From: Burkholderia sp. NRF60-BP8
Lineage (GTDB): Bacteria > Pseudomonadota > Gammaproteobacteria > Burkholderiales > Burkholderiaceae
Length of the DNA stretch: 64,000 bases
Direction of reading: 5' to 3'
Assembly: GCF_001522585.2 (NCBI RefSeq)
Contig: NZ_CP013373.1
Location: 620,001-684,000 of the forward strand
The notes beneath the pieces are model-generated. The model did not search any database. It was not told the DNA's origin and saw only the letters and a program-made list of their open reading frames with translations. The translations under genes were made by a program, and so were the position numbers. This document shows, in pieces, positions 56,637 to 64,000 of the stretch (positions within the stretch are counted from its first letter, which is position 1; the number at the start of each line of letters is the position of its first letter).

Positions 56637-58252
56637 GGTTTATCTCCTGGCTTGCCCTTGAGCAGCGATTCGGGGTGGCGCTCCAGATAGTCGGCGAGCG
56701 CGTTCAGCGATTGCAGCGTGCGCGTGAGTTCCTTCAGCGCGCCGCGCACGTCGGACTGCAGCGGCGAATCCTGCTGCAGCGTCGCCTCGGCGGTCGAGAA
56801 GGTCTGCTTCGCGGCCGACAGCGTGTCGCGCGCTTCCGGCGCGACCTGCGTGTCGAGCTGCTTGAACAGCTTGTCGGCGTTCGCGAGCGCGCTGTTCAGG
56901 TTCGCGCCGATCTGGTCGAACGGTACCTTGTCGAGCTTCTTCGCGATGTCGGCGACCTGCAACTGCAGCTCGTCGAGCGTATTCGGCACGGTCGGCAGCT
57001 CGAGCGGCTGGCGGGCCGTGTCGATCTTCACGGCCGGCGCCTTCGGGAAGAAGTCGAGCGCGACGTACAACTGGCTCGTCAGCAGGTTGCCGGTGCGCAG
57101 CTGGCCGCGCAGCCCGTGCTGGACGAGCCGCTCGACGATTTCGCGGCGCGCCGGTTCGCCCTTGCTCTCGATCGTCTCGCGGAAGCGGCGGCCGAGGCGT
57201 TCCGGATACACGTTCATCGTCACCGGCATCAGGAAGTTCTTCGTCTTCGGATCGAAGTCGATGCCGATGTTCGTCACTTCGCCGAGCACGATTCCGCGGA
57301 AGTCGACCGGCGCGCCGACGGCGAGGCCGCGCAGCGACTGGTTGAAGTTCATCACGACCTGCAGCGGCTGGCCGTCCGGGTCGCGCATCGCGTCGCCCTC
57401 GTCGGAGCCGAGACGGAACGTCGTGTTGTTCGGCGCGGTCGTGCCGCTGCCCTGGTTCGGCGGCGTCTGGAACGCGATGCCGCCGAGGATCACCGTCGCG
57501 AGCGACTGCGTGTTCAGCTTCAGGCCGCTCGAGTCGAGCCGCAGATCGACGCCGCTCGCCTGCCACCAGCGCGAGTTCATGCCGACGTACTGGTCGTACG
57601 GCGCATTGACGAACACGTTGAACGTGACGCCCGTGCCGTCCTTGTCGAGCGAGAAGCCGACCACCTGGCCGACCTGGACGCGGCGGTAGTAGACCGGCGA
57701 GCCGATGTCGACCGAGCCGAGCGAATCGCCGCGCAGCACGTACTGCGTGCCTTTCTGGTCGCCCGTGACGGCGGGCGGCGTCTCGAGGCCGGTGAAGTCG
57801 GTCAGCGTGTCCTGCCCGTGACCGGCGTCGACGCCGATGTACGCACCGGACAGCAGCGTGCCGAGCCCCGACACGCCGGTCGCGCCCACGCGCGGGCGCA
57901 CGATCCAGAAGCGCGAGCCCTGGACCGCGAAGTCCTCGGCTTCCTTCTTGAGCTGCACCTGCACCAGCACGCGCGACAGGTCCTTCGACAGCTTGATCGT
58001 CTTGACCATGCCGATCTCGACGTCCTTGTACTTGACCTGGGTCTTGCCCGGCTCGAGCCCTTCGGCGCTGTGGAAGCTGATCGTGATTTCCGGGCCGCGC
58101 TCGCGCACGGACTTGATCACGAGGCCGATGCCGATCAGCGCGGCGATCAGCGGCACGAGCCAGACGAGCGACGGCAGCCAGCCGCTTTTCGTCGAGATCG
58201 CCGGATCGGGCGGCCGGGGCGCGTCGTGCTGCGGGCCTTGTGGACTATTCAT
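56633..58252 (-). CDS. pqiB: PqiB, MCE-domain intermembrane lipid transport protein
   Basis: A 539-residue protein with one N-terminal membrane helix (GWLPSLVWLVPLIAALIGIGLVI, read across its ends) and three MCE domains. The domains begin near GPEITISFHSAEGLEPGKT, near GSPVYYRRVQVGQVVGF and near GAPVDFRGIVLGEVTNIG. A C-terminal coiled-coil/helical needle follows (about residues 400-520). In E. coli, PqiB hexamers form a tunnel spanning the periplasm to PqiC. It overlaps the neighbouring genes on both sides. Confidence 0.94.
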   Translation of the reverse strand: MNSPQGPQHDAPRPPDPAISTKSGWLPSLVWLVPLIAALIGIGLVIKSVRERGPEITISFHSAEGLEPGKTQVKYKDVEIGMVKTIKLSKDLSRVLVQVQLKKEAEDFAVQGSRFWIVRPRVGATGVSGLGTLLSGAYIGVDAGHGQDTLTDFTGLETPPAVTGDQKGTQYVLRGDSLGSVDIGSPVYYRRVQVGQVVGFSLDKDGTGVTFNVFVNAPYDQYVGMNSRWWQASGVDLRLDSSGLKLNTQSLATVILGGIAFQTPPNQGSGTTAPNNTTFRLGSDEGDAMRDPDGQPLQVVMNFNQSLRGLAVGAPVDFRGIVLGEVTNIGIDFDPKTKNFLMPVTMNVYPERLGRRFRETIESKGEPARREIVERLVQHGLRGQLRTGNLLTSQLYVALDFFPKAPAVKIDTARQPLELPTVPNTLDELQLQVADIAKKLDKVPFDQIGANLNSALANADKLFKQLDTQVAPEARDTLSAAKQTFSTAEATLQQDSPLQSDVRGALKELTRTLQSLNALADYLERHPESLLKGKPGDKP

Positions 58253-58880
58253 GGTGATTCCCTGAGGTTTCGACTGGATCCCAGATCAGGCGGGGATCGA
58301 ACTGCATCGACGCGAGCATCGTCAGGATCACGACCGAGCCGAACGCGAGTGCGCCGGGGCCGGCCGTGATGACGGCGAGCGAACGGAAATGGACGAGCGC
58401 GACGGTCAGCGTCACGACGAAGATGTCGAGCATCGACCAGCGGCCGATGCGCTCGACGATCCGATAGAGGCGCGTGCGCTGCAGCGGCCGCCAGGCGGCG
58501 CGACGCTGCGCGCTGGTGACGAGGATCGTCAGGACGGCGAGCTTGAGCATCGGCACGAGAATGCTCGCGACGAACACGACCACGGCGAGCGGCCAGTCGC
58601 CGGACGTCCAGAAATAGATGACGCCGCTCATGATCGTGTCTTGCTGCGACCCGACGATCGACGACGTCCGCATGATCGGCAGCAGGTTCGCCGGAATGTA
58701 GAGGATCGCGGCCGCGAGCAGCAGCGCCCACGTGCGCATGACGCTGTTCGGCGTGCGCACGTGAAGCGCGCTGCCGCAGCGCGCGCAATGCGCGTGCGGC
58801 CGGTCGATCGTCTGCACGAGCCCGCACGCGTGGCAACTGGCGTAGCCCTCGCGGGCGGCGGTAGGCGTGGGCTGCGTCAT
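58245..58880 (-). CDS. pqiA: PqiA-like membrane protein, second half
   Basis: A 211-residue protein. A zinc-ribbon-like cysteine pair set (CHACGL and CARCGS) is followed by four membrane helices (from WALLLAAAILYIPANLLP onward). E. coli PqiA is one 417-residue protein with two such units; here each unit is a separate gene. The second is translated from an ATG overlapping the first by four bases. Its end overlaps pqiB by eight bases. Confidence 0.88.
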   Translation of the reverse strand: MTQPTPTAAREGYASCHACGLVQTIDRPHAHCARCGSALHVRTPNSVMRTWALLLAAAILYIPANLLPIMRTSSIVGSQQDTIMSGVIYFWTSGDWPLAVVVFVASILVPMLKLAVLTILVTSAQRRAAWRPLQRTRLYRIVERIGRWSMLDIFVVTLTVALVHFRSLAVITAGPGALAFGSVVILTMLASMQFDPRLIWDPVETSGNHHE

Positions 58881-59542
58881 CGGCGCGGCGCGTCCGGCAG
58901 CGGCGCGGCCGGGTCGGGCCGCTCGGGCGCGCGGCCGGCGCGCAGGTCGTCGGCGATGTCCCATACCGTGCGCGGGTCGAACATCAGCACGACGGCGGTC
59001 ATCAGCGTGAGCGCGCCGAACGCGAACAGCGCCGCGTCGGGCACGACGCGCGCGAGGCTCACCATCTTCACGATCGTGACCACGATGCCGAGCATGAACA
59101 CCTCGATCATCCCCCACGGCCGCACGAGCTGGATCGTGCGTAGCACGAGGTTGAGGCCGGGTGGCACGATGCCGCGCCGGATCGGCAGCAGCACGTAAAG
59201 GAGCGCGGCCATCTCGACGAGCGGGAACAGCACGGTCGAGCAGAACACCATCACGCCGACGATCGCCATGTCCTGATGCCACAGCGCATCGATCGCGCCG
59301 ATCAGCGTCGTCTGCACGCGTGTGCCGTTCAGGTCCATTTCGAGGATCGGGAACGCCTGCGCGATGACGAACGTGACGAGCGCCGCGACCGCGAGCGCGG
59401 TGATGCGCTCGATCTGCGTGGTGCTGTTGCGATAGAGCAGCGCGTCGCAGCGCGGACAGCGTGCGATCTCGCGGCCGCTCAGGCGCGGTTTATGCAACAG
59501 TGCGTCGCATTCGTGGCAGGCAATCAGGTCGTATCGTTGCAT
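58877..59542 (-). CDS. pqiA: PqiA-like membrane protein, first half
   Basis: A 221-residue protein starting MQRYDLIACHECDALLHKP. The cysteine set CHECD and CPRCDALLYR is followed by four membrane helices (ALAVAALVTFVIAQAFPIL to MTAVVLMFDPRTV). It corresponds to the N-terminal half of E. coli PqiA. The start at 59542 is preferred over 59611. It heads the pqi operon. In E. coli the operon responds to paraquat and SoxRS; no SoxS-type site was recognised here. Confidence 0.88.
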   Translation of the reverse strand: MQRYDLIACHECDALLHKPRLSGREIARCPRCDALLYRNSTTQIERITALAVAALVTFVIAQAFPILEMDLNGTRVQTTLIGAIDALWHQDMAIVGVMVFCSTVLFPLVEMAALLYVLLPIRRGIVPPGLNLVLRTIQLVRPWGMIEVFMLGIVVTIVKMVSLARVVPDAALFAFGALTLMTAVVLMFDPRTVWDIADDLRAGRAPERPDPAAPLPDAPRR

Positions 59543-59801
59543 GGAAAAGGCGGTGTTGCGACGGCCGGGGGAACGCGTCGACGGGGCCGGAACCCGCGCC
59601 AATCTTACCAAAAGGGCTTTTTCGATGGGTCAAGGATCGTGCGTTGCGTGACCGGTCGGTAACATGACGGGAAGCCGTCAGCCGACTGGCGCGCCTGTCC
59701 TCAGAGTCCGCGCGCGTCAAAAGGTTGCGGTAGCATGGCGCCCTCGACATGCGTCGGCCGAATTTACCGGCGCAGCCGTTCGCTGAACTGAGGAACCCAA
59801 G

Positions 59802-60362
59802 ATGGCATCGAAATCGCCGCCGGCCGCGCCGGCACGCTACGCGCCTACCGCGATCGCCCTGCACTGGCTGATCGCGCTGTTGATCGTCTGCGGCTTCGCG
59901 CTCGGCTGGGTGATGACGGACATCCCCGGCTTCACGCCGACCAAGCTGAAGTACTTCTCGTGGCACAAGTGGATCGGCGTGACGGTGTTCGCGCTCGCCG
60001 TCGTGCGCGTGCTCTGGCGTGCGACCCACGTGCCGCCGCCGCTGCCGGGCGACACGCCGGCGTGGCAGCGCGCGGCGTCGCACGGCGTGCACATGCTGCT
60101 GTACGTGCTGATGATCGTGATTCCGGCGACGGGCTACCTGTACAGCTCGGCGTCGAACATCCCGGTCGTCTATCTCGGCATCGTGCCGCTGCCGCGCCTG
60201 ATCGACCCCGATCCGGCGCTCAAGGAAACCTTCAAGACGCTGCACGTGTCTTTGAATTACATTCTGCTTGCGCTCGTCGCGATGCACGTGCTCGCGGCGC
60301 TCAAGCATCAGTTGTTGGACCGCGACGGCCTGTTGTCGCGCATGCTTCCCTTTGCCAAATGA
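59802..60362 (+). CDS. Cytochrome b561 family protein
   Basis: A 186-residue, four-helix inner-membrane cytochrome b similar to E. coli CybB/YceJ. Histidines that can bind the two haems occur in [19 protein letters not shown] and, late, [16 protein letters not shown]. These proteins pass electrons from ubiquinol, for example to superoxide or a periplasmic partner. It is followed eight bases later by the first of two yceI genes, matching E. coli yceJ-yceI. It is divergent from the pqi operon. Confidence 0.9.
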   Translation: MASKSPPAAPARYAPTAIALHWLIALLIVCGFALGWVMTDIPGFTPTKLKYFSWHKWIGVTVFALAVVRVLWRATHVPPPLPGDTPAWQRAASHGVHMLLYVLMIVIPATGYLYSSASNIPVVYLGIVPLPRLIDPDPALKETFKTLHVSLNYILLALVAMHVLAALKHQLLDRDGLLSRMLPFAK

Positions 60363-60370
60363 AGGATCCC

Positions 60371-60931
60371 ATGAAAGTGTCTTTCTCCCGCTCCATGCTG
60401 ACCGTGTTCGCCGCGGCGGCGTTTGTCGCGTCGGGCGCGGCGCATGCCGACGTCGATCTCGCGAAGAGCAAGGTGTCCGCCGTGTCGAAGCAGATGAACG
60501 TGCCGACCGAAGGCGCGTTCAGGAAATTTACCGCGCAGGTGAAGTTCGACCCGGCGAAGGCCGCGCAGGGCAGCGCGCAAATGACGGTCGACGTCGCGAG
60601 CTTCGACCTCGGCGACAAGATGTACAACGACCAGGTCGCCGGCAAGGACTGGTTCGACGCGAAGGCCTATCCGCAGGCGACGTTCGTGTCGTCGGCGATC
60701 GCGCCGGCCGGCGGCAACAAGTACAACGTGACCGGCAAGCTGACGATCAAGGGCAAGACCGAGACCGTCACGGTGCCCGTCACGGTCGCGCAAAACGGCG
60801 CGACGCAGACGTTCGACGGCGTGCTGCCGATCAAGCGCTCGGCCTTCAACGTCGGCACCGGCGAGTGGAAGGACACGTCGATCGTCGCGGACGAAGTGCA
60901 GATCAAGTTCCATCTCGTCGCCACGAAGTAA
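60371..60931 (+). CDS. YceI-family periplasmic protein, copy 1
   Basis: A 186-residue protein with a Sec signal peptide cleaved after AHA near residue 24. The YceI lipocalin-like barrel follows: [36 protein letters not shown] (seen as two pieces) and [22 protein letters not shown] strands ([18 protein letters not shown]). The fold binds isoprenoid lipids such as polyprenyl chains. AAGGA lies five bases before the chosen ATG at 60371. The in-frame ATG at 60359 would lie before this Shine-Dalgarno sequence. Confidence 0.9.
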   Translation: MKVSFSRSMLTVFAAAAFVASGAAHADVDLAKSKVSAVSKQMNVPTEGAFRKFTAQVKFDPAKAAQGSAQMTVDVASFDLGDKMYNDQVAGKDWFDAKAYPQATFVSSAIAPAGGNKYNVTGKLTIKGKTETVTVPVTVAQNGATQTFDGVLPIKRSAFNVGTGEWKDTSIVADEVQIKFHLVATK

Positions 60932-60996
60932 GCGGCAGGTTGCCGCCTCAACTGTATGCCGCGCGAGGGCGCGGCGCCGTTTCCAGGAGAAAAAGT

Positions 60997-61578
60997 TTGA
61001 AAAAGCATCTGATCATCGCCGCCGGCGCGCTGGCTGCTTCGCTGTCGTTCTCGGCCTTCGCCGAAAGCGCGACCTACCAGTTCGACCCGAGCCATACGTA
61101 CCCGAGCTTCGAGGCCGACCACTTCGGCGGCCTGTCGGTCTGGCGCGGCAAGTTCGACAAGTCGAGCGGTACCGTGACGCTCGATCGCGCCGCGAAGACC
61201 GGCACGGTCGACGTGACGACCGACATCGCGTCGATCCACACGGGCAGCGCGAAGCTCGACGAGCACCTGCAGACGGCCGAGTTCTTCGATGTGGCGAAGT
61301 TCCCGCAGGCGAACTACAAGGGTACGATCAAGTTCGACGGCGACAAGCCGGTGTCGGTGGTCGGCAATCTGACGCTGCACGGCGTCACGAAGCCGCTCAC
61401 GCTGAAGATCGATTCGTTCAAGTGCATGCCGCACCCGATGCTCAAGCGTGAAGTGTGCGGCGTCGACGCGGTCGGCGAATTCAGCCGCGACGATTTCGGT
61501 CTCGACTACGGCAAGCAGTACGGCTTCAAGATGAAGACGAAGCTGCTGATCACGGCCGAAGCGGTCAAGCAGCAGTAA
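60997..61578 (+). CDS. YceI-family periplasmic protein, copy 2 (TTG start)
   Basis: A 193-residue protein. The start is TTG at 60997 with AGGAGA six bases before it; no ATG in this frame gives the signal peptide [21 protein letters not shown]. The barrel shows [37 protein letters not shown] and [12 protein letters not shown], closer to classical YceI than copy 1. It is the third gene after cytochrome b561 and ends at a terminator (61621-61661). Confidence 0.92.
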   Translation: MKKHLIIAAGALAASLSFSAFAESATYQFDPSHTYPSFEADHFGGLSVWRGKFDKSSGTVTLDRAAKTGTVDVTTDIASIHTGSAKLDEHLQTAEFFDVAKFPQANYKGTIKFDGDKPVSVVGNLTLHGVTKPLTLKIDSFKCMPHPMLKREVCGVDAVGEFSRDDFGLDYGKQYGFKMKTKLLITAEAVKQQ

Positions 61579-61620
61579 GACGCTCCGGCCGGGCCGGCCA
61601 TCGTGCCGGCCCCTGCGGGC

Positions 61621-61661
61621 AAACCGCCGCGCTCCCGTGACCGGGGCGCGGCGGTTTTTTT
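61621..61661 (+). terminator. Terminator after the cytochrome b561-yceI-yceI operon
   Basis: AAACCGCCGCGC (61621-61632) pairs perfectly with GCGCGGCGGTTT (61646-61657), followed by a seven-base T run ending at 61661. Confidence 0.93.
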
Positions 61662-61769
61662 GCGCGCCTATAATCTCCCGAGCGCAGCATGCGGCCATGC
61701 GGCGCCGGCAGGCCGACGGCGCGACGGCGGCCGCCTCGAACAGAACGTACAACGACAAGGAGATCGCCG

Positions 61770-63047
61770 ATGCATGCCGTCACGCAGTCCCGTTCCATTG
61801 CCTCGTCGCCGCGCGTCTGGCGCGCGGTGATCGCCGCGTCGATCGGCAACGCGCTCGAGTGGTTCGATCTCGTCGTCTACGGTTTTTTCGCGGTGACGAT
61901 CTCGAAGCTGTTCTTCCCCGCCGGCAACGACACCGTGTCGCTGCTGCTCACGCTCGGCACGTTCGGCGTGTCGTTCTTCATGCGGCCGCTCGGCGCGATC
62001 GTGCTGGGCGCCTATGCCGACCGCGCGGGCCGCAAGGCCGCGCTCACGCTGTCGATCCTGCTGATGATGGCCGGCACGCTGATCATCGCGGTGTTGCCGA
62101 CCTACGAGACGATCGGCGTCGCCGCGCCGGTGATCCTCGTCGCCGCGCGGCTGATGCAGGGCTTTTCGGCAGGCGGCGAGTTCGGCAGCGCAACCGCGTT
62201 CCTCGCCGAGCACGTCCCGGGCCGGCGCGGCTTCTTCGCGAGCTGGCAGGTCGCGAGCCAGGGGCTCACGACGCTGCTCGCCGCCGGCTTCGGCACCGTG
62301 CTGAACGCGCAGCTGTCGGCCGCGCAGATGGCGTCGTGGGGCTGGCGCGTGCCGTTCTTCTTCGGGCTGCTGCTCGGGCCGGTCGCGTACTACATCCGCA
62401 CCAAGGTCGACGAGACGCCCGAATTCCTCGCGGCCGAAGGCACCGCGAACCCGCTGCGCGATACGTTCGCGTCGCACAAGGCGCGCCTCGTCGCGGCAAT
62501 GGGCGTGGTCGTGCTCGGCACCGTCGCGACCTATCTCGTGCTGTTCATGCCGACCTACGGCGTGAAGCAGCTCGGCCTCGCGCCGTCCGCCGCATTCGCG
62601 GCGATTCTCGTCGTCGGCGTGATCCAGATGGCGTTCGCGCCGCTCGTCGGCCACTGGTCGGATCGCTACGGCCGCGTGCGCGTGATGATCGCGCCGGCCG
62701 TCGGCATTCTCGTGCTGATCTATCCGGCGTTCGCGTATCTCGTCGCGCATCCGGGCTTCGGCACGCTGATCGCGCTGCAGGTGCTGCTCGCGTTCCTGAT
62801 GACCGGCTACTTCGCGGCGCTGCCGGGGCTGTTGTCCGAGGTGTTTCCGGTGCAGACGCGCACGACCGGGATGTCGCTCGCGTATAACGTCGCGGTGACG
62901 ATCTTCGGCGGCTTCGGGCCGTTCATCATCGCGTGGCTGATCCGCGAGACCGGGATGAAGACCGCGCCGAGCTTCTACCTGATGTTCGCGGCCGTGCTGA
63001 GCCTCGCGGCGCTGGTCGTGCTGCGGCGGCGGTTCGGGTTTCGCTGA
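61770..63047 (+). CDS. MFS transporter, metabolite:H+ symporter (MHS) type
   Basis: A 425-residue inner-membrane protein with twelve membrane helices. The MHS-family opening IGNALEWFDLVVYGFFAV, the loop motif GAYADRAGRKAAL and RLMQGFSAGGEFGSA identify the group of ProP, KgtP, CitA and ShiA. The substrate could be a di/tricarboxylate, proline/betaine or an aromatic acid; it cannot be assigned. AAGGAG lies seven bases before the ATG. It is convergent with the S41 peptidase gene, only 17 bases apart. Confidence 0.9.
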   Translation: MHAVTQSRSIASSPRVWRAVIAASIGNALEWFDLVVYGFFAVTISKLFFPAGNDTVSLLLTLGTFGVSFFMRPLGAIVLGAYADRAGRKAALTLSILLMMAGTLIIAVLPTYETIGVAAPVILVAARLMQGFSAGGEFGSATAFLAEHVPGRRGFFASWQVASQGLTTLLAAGFGTVLNAQLSAAQMASWGWRVPFFFGLLLGPVAYYIRTKVDETPEFLAAEGTANPLRDTFASHKARLVAAMGVVVLGTVATYLVLFMPTYGVKQLGLAPSAAFAAILVVGVIQMAFAPLVGHWSDRYGRVRVMIAPAVGILVLIYPAFAYLVAHPGFGTLIALQVLLAFLMTGYFAALPGLLSEVFPVQTRTTGMSLAYNVAVTIFGGFGPFIIAWLIRETGMKTAPSFYLMFAAVLSLAALVVLRRRFGFR

Positions 63048-63064
63048 AAGGGGCGGACGGCGCG

Positions 63065-64000
63065 TCAGTTGCCGCCGCGCTCGCACACCGGTTGCGCCGG
63101 CATCAGTTGCGGCGGCGCGTCGACGCTCCGGACCGGGCGCCCCGCGAGCGCGGCGAGCGCCTGTCGGAGCTGCCAGTCCGCGGCCGTGCCGAACGCGCGC
63201 TGCGGCAGCGCCGCGCTCCTCGCCGTATCGATCTTCGCGAATGCGCGCCGCTCGCGCAGCTTCTGCCGATCCTTGCGCACCTTCGCGAACGGATCGGGCG
63301 CCTGGCGGTCCGCGTACGGTGCGCGCGGAAGATCGACTTCCCGGTACCACAGCAGCACGCCGTCGACGTCCGAATCGACGCGCGGCGGCACGAGCCAGTC
63401 CGGCACGACGCCATAGCCGTCCATCGGGCAGCCGTTCGGCCGCAGGTTGCGCGCGAACGTGAAATTGAGACGCGTGCCGTCGATCAGGTCGACGCCCGTC
63501 TGCGCGAGCCCTTTCCCGTAGGTCGGCATGCCGAGCAGTTTCGCGCGGCCGAGATCCTTCAGCGCGGCCGCGGTCGCTTCGGCCGCCGACGCGCTCTGCC
63601 CGTCGACCAGCACCACGAGCGGCACCGTGCGCCACCAGTCGTCGGCCTGCAGCGGCGCGAGCGGGTCCTGCCCGTGCATGACGGGCAGTTGGTAGTCGGG
63701 CCAGTTGGTCGTGTAGCGGCGGCGGTGCGTGTCGCCGCGCTCGACCGTCACCATCGCGGTGCGGTCGCGTCCCGCGAACAGCGCGGTGATGCCGATCGCC
63801 GCATTGAGCGCGCCGCCGCCGTTGATGCGCAGGTCGAGGATCACGCCCTTCGGCGGCGGTCCCGTGCGGCGCGCGGCCTGCACCGCGTCGATATAGTCGC
63901 CGACCGCCGGCTCCGGAAAGCTCGACAGCCGCGTGTAGAGGATGTCGCCGTCGAGCCGCTTCGCGGTCGCCGGATGCGGTTTGACGATCGTGCGCACGGG
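63065..64000 (-). CDS. S41-family peptidase, 5' part missing
   Basis: The frame is open to the right edge, so the N-terminus lies outside the window; about 311 residues are present. The catalytic serine lies in VDGQSASAAEATAAAL and the lysine in GMPTYGKGLAQTG, the Ser-Lys pair of tail-specific (Ctp/Tsp) proteases. The substrate-cleft strand LDLRINGGGALNAAIG precedes them. Members are periplasmic or exported. A PDZ domain, if any, would be upstream. The C-terminal 90 residues look specific to this group. Confidence 0.85.
   Translation of the reverse strand, partial: PVRTIVKPHPATAKRLDGDILYTRLSSFPEPAVGDYIDAVQAARRTGPPPKGVILDLRINGGGALNAAIGITALFAGRDRTAMVTVERGDTHRRRYTTNWPDYQLPVMHGQDPLAPLQADDWWRTVPLVVLVDGQSASAAEATAAALKDLGRAKLLGMPTYGKGLAQTGVDLIDGTRLNFTFARNLRPNGCPMDGYGVVPDWLVPPRVDSDVDGVLLWYREVDLPRAPYADRQAPDPFAKVRKDRQKLRERRAFAKIDTARSAALPQRAFGTAADWQLRQALAALAGRPVRSVDAPPQLMPAQPVCERGGN

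Overview
The window is high-GC DNA (roughly two thirds G+C) from the main chromosome of a betaproteobacterium. Gene content, protein sequences and gene order fit Burkholderia, most likely the Burkholderia cepacia complex. That assignment rests on recognition of the proteins and was not checked by a database search. Nearly all of the window is core housekeeping DNA. I see no phage, insertion sequence, CRISPR array, toxin-antitoxin or defence island, and no tRNA or rRNA gene. The one stable RNA that can be named with confidence is RNase P RNA.

Layout. 1-7.2 kb: the end of proA, a hemJ-like gene, then an Entner-Doudoroff/gluconate island (hexR divergent from edd-eda, followed by gntP-gntK) with two matching palindromes that look like HexR operators. 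7.4-15 kb: purB, a HypT-like LysR regulator, glutamate dehydrogenase and a four-gene glutamate/aspartate ABC importer. 15-20.3 kb: a 1757-residue type V autotransporter with an extended signal peptide, preceded by a 600-base A+T-rich gap. 20.9-25.7 kb: a class II glutamine amidotransferase, pyrC, a DUF3025 gene, rnpB, an OsmC-family gene, an unannotated small-RNA candidate and a DUF1090 gene. 25.8-31.2 kb: rplM-rpsI, erpA, anmK, tyrS-dtd and a histidine phosphatase.

31.2-41.8 kb is almost all on the minus strand: a ParB-fold lipoprotein, an MpaB-like protein, ruvC-ruvA-ruvB, dusB-fis-purH, a UbiH-family hydroxylase and pepP. 42-49.4 kb: a YibF-like glutathione transferase, a membrane-anchored glutamate-synthase-like protein, nudJ-mnmA, and the three-gene proton-translocating transhydrogenase (pntAA-pntAB-pntB). 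49.6-64 kb: a YafY-type regulator, a VOC protein, an ArsR/SRPBCC pair, an RlmL-type rRNA methyltransferase, a PF10136 membrane protein, the pqiA-pqiA-pqiB-pqiC lipid-transport operon, a cytochrome b561 gene with two yceI genes, an MHS-type transporter and a truncated S41 peptidase.

The genes form several coherent units: gluconate uptake, phosphorylation and breakdown to pyruvate and glyceraldehyde-3-phosphate; glutamate import and oxidation next to each other; Holliday-junction processing; NADPH supply from the proton gradient; and an inner-to-outer membrane MCE pathway. The most interesting unexplained signal is at 25.11-25.31 kb. A good sigma-70 promoter sits behind a palindrome and is followed by an approximately 92-base segment with no credible ORF. 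That segment folds into two hairpins plus a terminator and displays a CUCCUCC (anti-Shine-Dalgarno-like) loop, so it looks like a small regulatory RNA gene. I found no convincing undescribed multi-gene system.
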